DNA of 64,000 nucleotides, taken from positions 186,001 through 250,000 of the forward strand of contig MKVH01000024.1 of NCBI GenBank assembly GCA_001899175.1, in the 5' to 3' direction. How positions within the stretch are numbered: position 1 is the stretch's first letter; every line of letters begins with the position of its first letter. Both the position numbers and the translations under genes were made by a program. A model generated the notes under the pieces. That model ran no database searches and was not told the origin of the DNA. It worked only from the letters and a program-made list of their open reading frames with translations. Shown here one piece after another: positions 33,164 through 42,838 of this stretch. The DNA comes from Candidatus Kapaibacterium thiocyanatum (GTDB taxonomy: Bacteria; Bacteroidota; Ignavibacteria; Kapaibacteriales; Kapaibacteriaceae).

Positions 33164-34006
33164 TCACCCGAGCTCGAAGGACGTGATGCCGTACGTATGT
33201 CCCATATCGGGATATCGCACGACGCTGCCCTTGTACATCCGTGCAGTCTCGAACGCAGGTTCCATGCCGTAACGGCGGGCCAGGGCCACGGCGTCAGCAT
33301 TCGTCGCGGGAACGTCGAGGAAGACGTCCTTGCCCACGATGCCCGAACAGAGAGAGCGGAAGAGCGAATCGGCATCCGACGGTGTGTCGGCGAACAACGG
33401 GCCGATACGGTGGCCATGCCGTGACGGACGTATGGCGCCATAGCCACATACCTTGCCGTCGCGGACGATGGCACGTTCGTTCGCTCCATCCATGTCGAGC
33501 CACGCACGCAGGAACGATGCACGGGGATAGCCGGTGATGGCCTCGTCGTAGTCCCATATCTGGTCGAAGGGAACCATATGCAGGTCGACCGTGATGCCGT
33601 TGCCGTCGACCTGCGGTGCGATGCCGCCGTAGCGATGGTTCGCGTGGGCGTATGCGTAGCCGCTTCGGCGATAGTTGTCCTGCTGCGCAACGACGCCATC
33701 GAGACCCGACGGGATGTCGCCGAGATGCTCGAGCGCCTTGTTCCAGATAGCCAGGCCGAAGCCCTTGCCGCGGTATTCCGGGCGTACGATATAGAAACCC
33801 ACGAAGCCGAATGTCCGGTCGTACCGTACGGCCGAGATGGACGAGACGATGGTGCCGCCCATCTCTCCGACGAAGAAGCCGTCGGGATCCGCGGCATGGA
33901 ATGCCGTCATGTCGGACAGGCCGGGATTCCAGCCCTCGTCCATGGCCCAGGAAGCCATCGTGGCGAGGTCGTCCCTGGTGGCCTTGCGAATCGAATATGC
34001 GTTCAT
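33164..34006 (-). CDS. GNAT-family N-acetyltransferase
   Basis: A 280-residue protein starting at MNAYSIRKATRDDLATMASW. The N-terminal GNAT fold has the acetyl-CoA loop RPEYRGKGFGLAIW (Q/RxxGxG/A form) after the strand GFVGFYIV. A second domain (about 150-280) matches the layout of the YitH/HolE-like two-domain acetyltransferases. It would transfer acetyl from acetyl-CoA to an unknown amine. It is divergent from the alpha-2-macroglobulin gene. Confidence 0.82.
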   Translation of the reverse strand: MNAYSIRKATRDDLATMASWAMDEGWNPGLSDMTAFHAADPDGFFVGEMGGTIVSSISAVRYDRTFGFVGFYIVRPEYRGKGFGLAIWNKALEHLGDIPSGLDGVVAQQDNYRRSGYAYAHANHRYGGIAPQVDGNGITVDLHMVPFDQIWDYDEAITGYPRASFLRAWLDMDGANERAIVRDGKVCGYGAIRPSRHGHRIGPLFADTPSDADSLFRSLCSGIVGKDVFLDVPATNADAVALARRYGMEPAFETARMYKGSVVRYPDMGHTYGITSFELG

Positions 34007-34037
34007 AATGGATCCCGTACGGTGCGCTGACAAGTTA

Positions 34038-34045
34038 TAGATTTG
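34038..34045 (+). promoter_or_regulatory. -7 promoter box (TAGATTTG) of the alpha-2-macroglobulin gene
   Basis: An exact TAnnTTTG match, 37 bases before the ATG at 34083. Confidence 0.5.
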
Positions 34046-34082
34046 TGCTGATCAAGAACAACCGTCCGCTATCGGGGGCATC

Positions 34083-37000
34083 ATGTCACTTCGCCGATCC
34101 TTCGCATCCCTCTTCCTTTCATCCCTGATCCTCTACGTCGTCGCCTGCACGTCGATGGGGAATGGAGGTGTCGCCGTGAACTTCGGCGACGTGGTGCAGC
34201 CACATCAGAACCTGATGTTCACCTTCGACAAGGACATGGTGCCGGATTCGCTGCTGCAACGCTGGGATACGACGCGATACGTGACGTTCTCGCCGGACGT
34301 CTATGGAAAGTTCAAATGGATCTCGTCGAGGCAGCTCGTCTTCTCCCCAGGTACGGGCTTCCTTCCCGCGACGGCCTATCATGCGGAGATCACCGAGCGC
34401 GTTCTCGATCATTCCGCCGCAGGAACGCCGATTCCCGACAGACGGACCTTCGACTTCCATACGCCGTATCTCGGTGTCGAGCGTACTGCCGCCCTGTGGA
34501 CGAAGAATCCTGCCGATGGCAGCGTCGACGTGCAGATCACGTTGCGATTCAACTACGACGTCAATCCCAACGACGTCGTACCGAAGCTGCATCTGATGCG
34601 CGGCAGCGCTTCGGTCCCGTTCTCCCTCGTGAACACGACGACGGGACGTGACGTCGTCGTGGCCATCTCGTCCAGTTCCGTCGATGAGGATGAGGAGACG
34701 GGCCTGCTCTCGAGAATCGAGAAGGGCCTGGGCTGTGCGGAAAGCGATGCCCTGAGCACGGAAGAGATCACGTCGTCCATCGTCGTGCCGTCACGGTACG
34801 TCCTGGACATCGTCGATGTCCGTACACGCTGGGAAGGTACGGAAGGTGTGGTCGACGTCACGACGACGCAGGCCGTCGATCCGGCGACGCTGTCTGGCGC
34901 AGTGACCATCGAACCCGCACTGGCGGTCACCGTGGAAGGGTCGGCGACGGGGTTCACCGTGCGTGGCACCTTCATCGCGGACGACTACTATCGTCTCCGG
35001 GTATCGACCGCCATCAAAGGCGTGGTGGGAGGCGTGCTCAAGGAAGCGTACGGCAGGGAACTCGAATTCCGTTCGATGGAGCCCGGTATCGCCTTCGCCT
35101 CGTCGAAGGCCATGTATCTGGGCAGCCGCGGAAGCCGTGCGCTCGGCATCAACATCGTCAACGTCCCTCGAGTCAAGCTCACCGTCTTCAAGATCTACGA
35201 GAACAACATTCTTCACTTCCTGCGCGAAGGGCGGCGGTACTCGTGGTACGACGAAGAGACGAACGTGAGATCCTACGACTTCCGCTGGATCGGTCTGAGC
35301 GACTACGGCGATACGGTGATGACACGCGAATATGCGACGGCCGATCTCGGTCTGACCGAGAATGGAACGGGCGTGCTGACGTTCGACGTCAGAGATCATA
35401 TCGAGCGCAAGGGAATGTATCTCGTCAAGGTCGAGAGCACGGAATCACAGTGGGTGCAGGCTTCGAAGATCGTGGCGCTGAGCGACGTCGGCCTGATCGC
35501 GAAGGAAGGTACCGACGATCTGACGATTTTCGCCAACTCCATCAACGATGCCGAACCGATCGGCGGCGTGGAGCTCACGCTCATCAGTACCAACAATCAG
35601 GTGATCGATCATGTGCAGACCGCCAGCGACGGCGTGGCACGCATGGAGGACCTGAAGAAGCGACTCGGCAATTTCCGCATCGGCCTCATCACGGCACGTC
35701 ATGGCGATGACTTCACCTTCCTCGCAATGGCCGATACCCGTGTCGACAAGTCACGCTTCGACGTCGGGGGGCTGCACGAGAACGCCGCAGGGTATCAGGC
35801 CTTCATCTATGGCGAACGCGAGCTGTATCGCCCTGGCGAAACCATCCACCTCAACACGATCGTACGCGATCGCGCATGGAGGCCGGTGGCAAACGTGCCC
35901 GCACGACTGCGTATCCTGATGCCGAACGGACGCGAGTTCCGGTCCATACGTCTGACCCTGAACGACCAGGGGGCATCCTCGGCCGACATCCCCGTTCCCG
36001 CTTCGTCACTCACGGGAACGTACATCGCCGAAGTATATGCCGGCAATGACGTCTTGCTCGCCACCACCGATATCTCGGTAGAGGAATTCCTTCCCGATCG
36101 CATCAAGGTCGATCTCGCCTTCAGCAGCGATGTCGTACGTCCCGCCGTCCCTGTCGACCTTACGATCAATGCCCGATATTTCCATGGCGTGGATGCTGTC
36201 GGACGGAAGTACGAAGTCTCGGCCTACGTCAACAGGAAGACGTTCGCGCCACGGCAGTTCAAGGACTATACCTTCGACCTCACGGCGAAGAACGACGGGA
36301 TCTATCACGAATATCAGCGTGCCGGCGTCATCGGCGATGGCAGCATGGCGCGAGAATCGTTCACGCTGGATTCCACCCTGCGTAACAACGGCCTCCTGCA
36401 GGCGAGATTCTTCGTGACGGTGTTCGATGAAACGGGTCGCCCCGTCCATCGTTCGGACGTCCGCGACGTCCATACGCAACCGGTTCTCTTCGGCATCAGG
36501 CGCTTCGACCAGTATACCAGTACGCAGAACGCCGTCAACATCGGCCTGATCGCATCGGACTACAATGCGAAGCTCTCTCGCGGCACTGCTCGCCTGCAGA
36601 TCGTCCGCACCGAATACCATACGGTGATGGAAGGATACGGCGAAGGGTATCGTTACGTCTCGCAGAAGCGTGAGATCGTGATGGACGATCGGCAGATCGA
36701 GATCGACGGCGACAAGACGTCGTTCCCGTATCGTCCACCGATGAGCGGTGAATACGAAGTACGCATCAGTGCGCCGGGCGGCACGAGCTACGTGGGCTAT
36801 TCGTTCTGGTCGTGGGGCTGGGGTGACACGCAGGCATCGTCGTTCGAAGTCAATACCGAAGGTCTCGTCGACATCGTTCTCGACAAGGAGTCGTACAAGC
36901 CGAACGAAACGGCAGCGGTACTGTTCAAGACGCCGTTCGCAGGCAAGCTGCTCGTGACCGTCGAACGCGACGGAGTGCTCGAACATCACCAGGTGCAGAC

Positions 37001-39428
37001 GGACAAGCGCTCGGCGACGCTGAAACTCAAGATCAAGGATGAATGGACGCCGAACGTGTACGTGACGGCGACGCTCATCAAGCCGCATGCGAAGAGCGAC
37101 ATGCCACTGACGGTGGCACACGGATATCAGGCCTTGATGGTGGAACGTCCGGGAAGCCGTTTGCCCATCACCATCGGTGCAGCAGCCAGTACGCGGAGCA
37201 ACCGGAAGCAGACGATCACCGTCAGCACGGAGCCGGGCGCACAGCTCACGATCGCGGTCGTCGATGAAGGCATCCTGCAGGTCCGGGATACGAAGACGCC
37301 GGATCCGCATGGCTACTTCTATCAGAAGCGTGCACTGGAATCGGAGAGCTACGACATGTATCCGTTCCTCTTCCCCGAGTTGCGTATCGCCCGTATGGCC
37401 TACGGGGCCGGTGCGGACATGATGCGGAGGTTGAATCCCTTCACTGCGCAACGCGTCACGCTGCTGTCGTACTGGAGTGGGATCCTTACCGCGAGGAGTG
37501 GAAAGGCATCCATCGACGTCGAACTGCCGAGCGCCTTCAGTGGTGCCGTTCGCGTCATGGCCGTTGCCTGGAAGGGCTCCTCGTTCGGATCGGGACAACA
37601 GACGATGACAGTTGCGGATCCCATCGTGATCAGCACGCCGTTACCGCGGGCGATGACGCCGGGCGACACCGTGAACGTCCCGGTCTTCGTCAGTAATACG
37701 ACGTCGCGCAATGCATCCGCGGAAGTCAGCATGTCGGCCACGGGTCCTGTCCAGCTCGCATCGCCTGCTATGCAGCGCATCGCCATCGACGCGTCCCGTG
37801 AAGCACGTGTCCCGTTCGTCGTCGTCGCAGGGCCGGGGCTCGGTGTCTCGACGATCACGACGACGGTCAAGGGGATGGGGGAGACCTTCGTGCAGACCAT
37901 CCGGATCAGCGTCCGCCCCAACGTTCCATTGATGGAGCAGAGCGGTGCGGGAAGCGTCAAGGCAGGAGAAGCGCAAACGGTATCGCTGCAGCACTCATTC
38001 ATGCAGGGCACTGCGGAAGGGCGCCTGGTTGTGAGTTCGTTCCCTGCGGTGCGCATCGCCAAGAATCTCGGACAACTGCTCGGCTATCCGTACGGTTGTG
38101 CCGAGCAGACGATATCGAAGGCATTCCCGCAGATATACTTCGCCGATCTCGTCAAGGCGTGGAAGACGGACGTCGTGATGACGAGCGATCCGACGCGCAA
38201 CGTGCAGGAGGCCATACGCAAGATCGAAGGCATGCAGGGATACAATGGCGGGATCACGACCTGGCCGGGTGGCAGCGACATGTCGTGGTGGACGTCGGCC
38301 TATTCCGCGCACTTCCTCTACGAATCGCAGAAGGCCGGGTACGAGGTCAACCAGCGCGTGCTGGACAGACTGCTCCAGTTCATCGCGCACAAGGCCAAGA
38401 CGTATGGCGGGAACAAGCCTCCGCGTGACGTCTTCTATTCGCTCTTCGTGCTGGCCGCTGCCGGACGTCAGGATGTTTCGACGATGAACGTGTGGAAGAG
38501 TCATGCATCGTCGTTGTCGCAGGATAGTCGATACGTTCTTGCCTGTACCTATCTCCTGCTCGGTGACAGGCGAAGTTATGATGCCGTCGTGCCGAAGGTC
38601 TTCGTCCCTGAAACGTATCAGGCCGAATTCGGTGGTTCGTTCGCATCGCCGCGCCGCGATATGGCGCTGTCGCTGTATGCGCTGGTGACGGCCGCGCCGG
38701 ACGACGCGCAGACGGGAGCGCTCGCACGGCGCCTTTCGGAAAGCATGCAGGCGGACGACGTGTATTCCACGCAGGAAAATGCCTTCGCGGTACTCGCGCT
38801 CGGCAAGCTTGCACGCCGTGCCGTGAAGAGCGGCGTCAAGGCCGTCATCACACGCAACGGCAAGCAGGTCGCCGTGATGGACGGTGCCACGGCAACGATC
38901 GACCATGCCGACGGCAGCTCCTATCGCATCGCGGCGTCGGGTGGTACCGTCTATTACTACTGGGCGGTCGAAGGTCTGCGTGCAGATGGGCAGTTCAAGG
39001 AAGAGGACAGAACGCTGCGTGTCCGCAGAACCTTCCTCGACAGGAACGGGAATCAGCTCCCGAATCTCGTCCTTCAGCAGAATGATCTCGTCGTCGTGAA
39101 GATCACCGTCGGTACCACGGATCGAAGCTCGGTCGATAACGTCGTGATCACCGATGTGCTGCCTGCCGGGCTCGAACTCGAGAACCCGCGCCTCGGTGGA
39201 CTCAGCACGATGGCCTGGGCGAAGGACGCGGCGGTGGCGCAGTACTACGACTACCGCGACGACCGTATGAACCTGTTCGTCCGCGCCGAAGCTACCGAGC
39301 GCAGCTACTATTACATCGTCCGTGCAGTTTCTCTCGGACGTTTCAGGATGGGGCCTGTGGGAGCCGATGCCATGTACAATGACGACGTTCATTCGTATCA
39401 TGGCCGGGGACTCCTCGTCGTCAGATAA
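34083..39428 (+). CDS. Bacterial alpha-2-macroglobulin, thioester-containing lipoprotein
   Basis: A 1781-residue protein with a lipobox ending at C22 (LYVVAC). Successive macroglobulin-type beta-domains are visible, including a FIYGERELYRPGETIHLNTI segment typical of MG domains. The LLSYWSGILTARSGKASIDV region is typical of the central A2M domain. The thioester motif C1339-A-E-Q (YPYGCAEQTISK) is intact and is followed by the alpha/alpha toroid thioester domain (GMQGYNGGITTWPGG). Such proteins trap proteases that attack the periplasm. The usual partner, penicillin-binding protein 1C, is not next to it here. The next gene, for a DUF389 membrane protein, follows after 13 bases. Confidence 0.93.
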   Translation: MSLRRSFASLFLSSLILYVVACTSMGNGGVAVNFGDVVQPHQNLMFTFDKDMVPDSLLQRWDTTRYVTFSPDVYGKFKWISSRQLVFSPGTGFLPATAYHAEITERVLDHSAAGTPIPDRRTFDFHTPYLGVERTAALWTKNPADGSVDVQITLRFNYDVNPNDVVPKLHLMRGSASVPFSLVNTTTGRDVVVAISSSSVDEDEETGLLSRIEKGLGCAESDALSTEEITSSIVVPSRYVLDIVDVRTRWEGTEGVVDVTTTQAVDPATLSGAVTIEPALAVTVEGSATGFTVRGTFIADDYYRLRVSTAIKGVVGGVLKEAYGRELEFRSMEPGIAFASSKAMYLGSRGSRALGINIVNVPRVKLTVFKIYENNILHFLREGRRYSWYDEETNVRSYDFRWIGLSDYGDTVMTREYATADLGLTENGTGVLTFDVRDHIERKGMYLVKVESTESQWVQASKIVALSDVGLIAKEGTDDLTIFANSINDAEPIGGVELTLISTNNQVIDHVQTASDGVARMEDLKKRLGNFRIGLITARHGDDFTFLAMADTRVDKSRFDVGGLHENAAGYQAFIYGERELYRPGETIHLNTIVRDRAWRPVANVPARLRILMPNGREFRSIRLTLNDQGASSADIPVPASSLTGTYIAEVYAGNDVLLATTDISVEEFLPDRIKVDLAFSSDVVRPAVPVDLTINARYFHGVDAVGRKYEVSAYVNRKTFAPRQFKDYTFDLTAKNDGIYHEYQRAGVIGDGSMARESFTLDSTLRNNGLLQARFFVTVFDETGRPVHRSDVRDVHTQPVLFGIRRFDQYTSTQNAVNIGLIASDYNAKLSRGTARLQIVRTEYHTVMEGYGEGYRYVSQKREIVMDDRQIEIDGDKTSFPYRPPMSGEYEVRISAPGGTSYVGYSFWSWGWGDTQASSFEVNTEGLVDIVLDKESYKPNETAAVLFKTPFAGKLLVTVERDGVLEHHQVQTDKRSATLKLKIKDEWTPNVYVTATLIKPHAKSDMPLTVAHGYQALMVERPGSRLPITIGAAASTRSNRKQTITVSTEPGAQLTIAVVDEGILQVRDTKTPDPHGYFYQKRALESESYDMYPFLFPELRIARMAYGAGADMMRRLNPFTAQRVTLLSYWSGILTARSGKASIDVELPSAFSGAVRVMAVAWKGSSFGSGQQTMTVADPIVISTPLPRAMTPGDTVNVPVFVSNTTSRNASAEVSMSATGPVQLASPAMQRIAIDASREARVPFVVVAGPGLGVSTITTTVKGMGETFVQTIRISVRPNVPLMEQSGAGSVKAGEAQTVSLQHSFMQGTAEGRLVVSSFPAVRIAKNLGQLLGYPYGCAEQTISKAFPQIYFADLVKAWKTDVVMTSDPTRNVQEAIRKIEGMQGYNGGITTWPGGSDMSWWTSAYSAHFLYESQKAGYEVNQRVLDRLLQFIAHKAKTYGGNKPPRDVFYSLFVLAAAGRQDVSTMNVWKSHASSLSQDSRYVLACTYLLLGDRRSYDAVVPKVFVPETYQAEFGGSFASPRRDMALSLYALVTAAPDDAQTGALARRLSESMQADDVYSTQENAFAVLALGKLARRAVKSGVKAVITRNGKQVAVMDGATATIDHADGSSYRIAASGGTVYYYWAVEGLRADGQFKEEDRTLRVRRTFLDRNGNQLPNLVLQQNDLVVVKITVGTTDRSSVDNVVITDVLPAGLELENPRLGGLSTMAWAKDAAVAQYYDYRDDRMNLFVRAEATERSYYYIVRAVSLGRFRMGPVGADAMYNDDVHSYHGRGLLVVR

Positions 39429-39441
39429 CAGGGAAGTGCTT

Positions 39442-40782
39442 ATGGCCCGAATACCTCGGCCGTTGCTGCGTGTGATCGCCTACGTGCGACAGATATTCCG
39501 CATCGATGATATCATCGACCAGGAAGCCGTCGTCGAGCTCGTACGCAAGGACATAGACTTCAGAGGGCCGAAGGCCTGGATTCTCGTGGCGGCGATCGCC
39601 ATCGCGTCGCTCGGACTGAACACGAATTCCACGGCCGTCATCATCGGTGCGATGCTGATCTCCCCACTCATGGGGCCGATCATCGGCGCCGGCGTGGCTA
39701 TCGGCATATGGGACGTAATGCTCCTGCTCCGTTCCGGGCGGAATCTTGCCATCGCCGTCGTCATCAGTCTCGTCACTTCTGCGCTGTACTTCTTCCTGTC
39801 CCCGTTCGGTCAGGCCGAGTCAGAACTCGTGGCACGAACGACACCGACGTTGCTCGATGCACTCATCGCCATCTTCGGCGGTATCGCGGGGGCGGTCGCC
39901 GTCGTGCGCCAGGACAGGAGCAACGTCGTCCCAGGTGTCGCCATCGCGACTGCCTTGATGCCGCCGCTCTGTACAGCGGGGTACGGTATCGCCCACATGG
40001 ACCCGGTGTTCTTCTTCGGTGGTTTCTATCTGTTCTTCATCAATGCCGTCTGCATCGGTGCGGCGACGTTCGTCGTGCTGCGGATACTGAAGTTCAGGCA
40101 CATCGCCATCATCGACTCCGCCCGGGCGCGCCGGGTACGGAACATCGTCTTCGCCGTCGTCGTCGTTACGCTCCTTCCTTCGGTACTCATCATGGTGCGT
40201 CTGGTACAGGAAGGACTCTTCGAAAACCGCGTGCGCAGGTTCGTTGCCGATTTCAGGGCAAAGCATCCTACTGCGTCGGTGCTGGTGACGGACAAGGCCT
40301 TCACTCCCGATTCATCACGTATCGAGCTGACGGTCATCGGTGACCAGATATCCAGCAATGAGCTCAAGGAACTCGACGGTATGAGGGATGGCTACGGATT
40401 GGCCGCGGCGCGGATGGTCGTTCGCCAACCCGGTGATATCGGGCGTTTCGCTCTCGAACGCGATGCGAAGCGCAAGGATCTCGAACATGTGATCATGCAT
40501 ACGGACGACATGATCGCGTCCCGCGACCGCACGATCGACTCGTTGAAGAGCGAGCTCGGTGAGGTGAAGAACATGAACGATGAGGTCGAGCGTATTCGCG
40601 ATGAGATGATGGTCGTCTTCGATGACGTCGTGAATGTCGGATACCATCATCCGGCATCGGGGCCTGCCATCGTCTATGTCCATGCGAGACGCACGATCCG
40701 CCCGGCGCGTCAGCGAACCATGGAACGATGGCTCCGGTTGCGGATGGACGATTCCACGGTCGTCATGAATGTCGTCCGTTAG
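39442..40782 (+). CDS. DUF389 (TIGR00341-type) membrane protein
   Basis: A 446-residue protein from the ATG of MARIPRPLLR, preceded by GGGAAG. About six membrane segments include the family core STAVIIGAMLISPLMGPIIGAG and PGVAIATALMPPLCTAGYGIA, followed by GGFYLFFINAVCIG. A long soluble C-terminal part (about 270-446) contains a coiled-coil stretch (IDSLKSELGEVKNMNDEVERI). Function of the family is unknown. It is probably co-transcribed with the alpha-2-macroglobulin gene and ends overlapping the convergent gene by four bases. Confidence 0.85.
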   Translation: MARIPRPLLRVIAYVRQIFRIDDIIDQEAVVELVRKDIDFRGPKAWILVAAIAIASLGLNTNSTAVIIGAMLISPLMGPIIGAGVAIGIWDVMLLLRSGRNLAIAVVISLVTSALYFFLSPFGQAESELVARTTPTLLDALIAIFGGIAGAVAVVRQDRSNVVPGVAIATALMPPLCTAGYGIAHMDPVFFFGGFYLFFINAVCIGAATFVVLRILKFRHIAIIDSARARRVRNIVFAVVVVTLLPSVLIMVRLVQEGLFENRVRRFVADFRAKHPTASVLVTDKAFTPDSSRIELTVIGDQISSNELKELDGMRDGYGLAAARMVVRQPGDIGRFALERDAKRKDLEHVIMHTDDMIASRDRTIDSLKSELGEVKNMNDEVERIRDEMMVVFDDVVNVGYHHPASGPAIVYVHARRTIRPARQRTMERWLRLRMDDSTVVMNVVR

Positions 40783-42254
40783 GACGTCATCGCAACGAGG
40801 CGCTTCCACAGGAGATGGAAGGGAATGACTTCGTATGGCGAGAGTTTCGAGAGGGATTGATCCTGGATCGCCGCGAGGTGCTCTTTCCCGGCGGCCCGTG
40901 CCATCGTCGCCTTCGCATCGAAGTCCAGCCTCGACCATAACGACAGCAACCGGCGGAACGCTTTCAGCCGTGTATCGCGTCCGTAGACGGACGAGCGCAT
41001 CAGTGCCCGGCTGAAGGTGCCGATGGCATCCTGAAGGCCGACCATGTCCGAGGTCCTCGTTCTGTACAGGATGCGATAGATCATTCTCAGTACGGTCGGC
41101 TCGTTGGTAGCCTCTACCGTCTCGATCTGTCGCGCGGCCATGCTCCTGGACGACCTGGTCATATCGACCGTCGTCTCGAGCAGCTCGCAGATACTCTTGC
41201 GGAACAGGATGTCGTTCTAGAGCGGTGTGGGCTGATGCTTGAATTCCGAACGCGAGGTTGCCGTGAGGCAGGCTTCGAGGGCGGGGCGTATCCTTCCGCT
41301 CTGGAGGAGCAGTGCGGTCAATCCTTCCGTCGCCTGGAACCATGACGTGCTTCCCTTCACCGTCAGGTGCTGGATCTGCGAGGCCTCTTCCAGCGCGTTG
41401 CGTGCCTGCCCATCCATGAGGAACATGAAGAGCCGCTGTTGATGATATTCGCGACGCATCGCCGTGTCGAAGGACCCCAGGGCTTCGCAGGCCTGTTGCA
41501 GCATGGCCGCTCCTTCCAGGCCGAGCTTGATATCCGATTGCACCTGCGCAACCGTAGCCGCAAGCCGGCTCGCGGCTATCTGTACATAGGGGGAGATATC
41601 CGTCGTCCTGTTCGTACCGAGAAGTTTACGTGCCTTCGCCACGACGGGTGTGAGGGCTGTCCTGTCACGGCGTGACTTCCGTGTGGCTGCGATGATCCTG
41701 TTGCGGATATCGTTGATCTCGCTGATGATGGAAGCGCTCTCGATGAAGGTGTCCTTCATGGCCGTCAGTTGTTCGACCTGCTGACGCGAGCCATTGCTGG
41801 CTGCGTCGAAGGCCAGCACGTCCAGTGAGGCGATGGCGAACCATAGCATTTCCGGCGTCGTGCACTTGTGGACGCTGTTGAGCAGATGACGTCGTGCGCC
41901 GCTGCTGGCACGGAGCCGGATCAGCATCTGACCGAGTACGGCGCTGCGTACCACGGTGAGGTGCTTGTAGGTACGTGAGGGGAGCGAGTCCGGAAGCGCG
42001 GCTCCGAGCAATTCGAGCTCGAGTTTCAATTGTGTACGTGTGACGAGCTTTCGATACCTGCTGTCGATCCTTCCGCTGCTTCCATAGATGTACCGGGCGA
42101 GCAGAATGTCCGATCTGATGTGTCCCAAATTCAAGCCGGCAAGGATCTTCTCTTCATTGGTCTTGCGTTTCGACGTCCTGCTCCCCATGCTTTCCAGCGG
42201 CCATTTATCGAGCTGTTGCAGCGCTTCGACTATCTGATGTAGCGTATGATACAT
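40779..42254 (-). pseudogene. Uncharacterised gene with one internal amber codon
   Basis: Starts at about 42254 (MYHTLHQIVEALQQLDKWPL; starts at 42278 and 42296 are possible). The frame is open except for TAG at 41217-41219 (codon 346). After it, the same frame runs on as NDILFRKSICELLETTVDM to 40779, giving 491 residues if read through. The far end overlaps the convergent DUF389 stop by only four bases, as intact neighbours do here. The protein is helical with no known domain. CAG to TAG would explain the break. Either a recent pseudogene or a 345-residue protein plus relic. Confidence 0.65.
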
Positions 42255-42383
42255 AGGTAAACTCGGATATGAAGACATCGGAATACGATGTCCCAAAATA
42301 TATGGAAATGGCAGCTCTGGCGCATGTCCGGAACGTGAAGTTGCCCTCGGTTACGATCTGCTTCACGGTCACTGAGGATTGTC

Positions 42384-42590
42384 ATGGATTTGCTCATCGC
42401 CATACTCCTTTGGATCGGTTGTATCAGTGCCCCGGGCACCTATACGACCACTCAAATCAGCGATTACAAAACGGCAAATCTATCGACGATCAATGCGGTG
42501 TATCAGGACCCAGTGACGCAGGATTGGATCTGGACGACGTACCAGGGTCAGGTGTCGCAAGTTAGGATCATCGATCCTTTCCGTGATTGA
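42384..42590 (+). CDS. Small possible lipoprotein
   Basis: A 68-residue ORF starting MDLLIAILLWIGCISAPGTY, which has a short hydrophobic stretch and a cysteine at residue 13, followed by YKTANLSTINAVYQDPVTQD. A weak GAGGATT lies 6 bases before the ATG. It is isolated between a divergent broken gene and the CNNM gene. No family is recognised; it may be non-coding. Confidence 0.3.
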   Translation: MDLLIAILLWIGCISAPGTYTTTQISDYKTANLSTINAVYQDPVTQDWIWTTYQGQVSQVRIIDPFRD

Positions 42591-42760
42591 CCATTGGCTC
42601 AGGCACCGATCGCCCACTTGAAATGCAGACAACCCGATGATGAACACAAGCCCTTTCGATTGTGAGACCAGCACCACAGTACAACCACACAGGATTGGTT
42701 TCGTAGTGCCCAATCCCATGCCCATGCCCATGCACTGTCTTTCTCCCTTTCTCTTCAGCT

Positions 42761-42785
42761 AGTAGGCGCAGTTACGGCGCCTACT
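42761..42785. terminator. Possible hairpin terminator after the CNNM gene
   Basis: A perfect 9-bp stem (42761-42769 with 42777-42785) lies about 55 bases beyond the stop of the minus-strand gene at 42839. No T run follows on the minus strand, so its role is uncertain. Confidence 0.35.
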
Positions 42786-42838
42786 GGCTGTGGGAAGGTG
42801 CCCGGCCGGCAGTATCCGTTTGTAACGGAATCCGTTGA

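Noticed and set aside
42480-42731. An 83-residue minus-strand frame
   Set aside because: It is antisense to the small ORF at 42384, with low-complexity start (MGMGMGLG) from a CCCATG repeat; no support as a gene.
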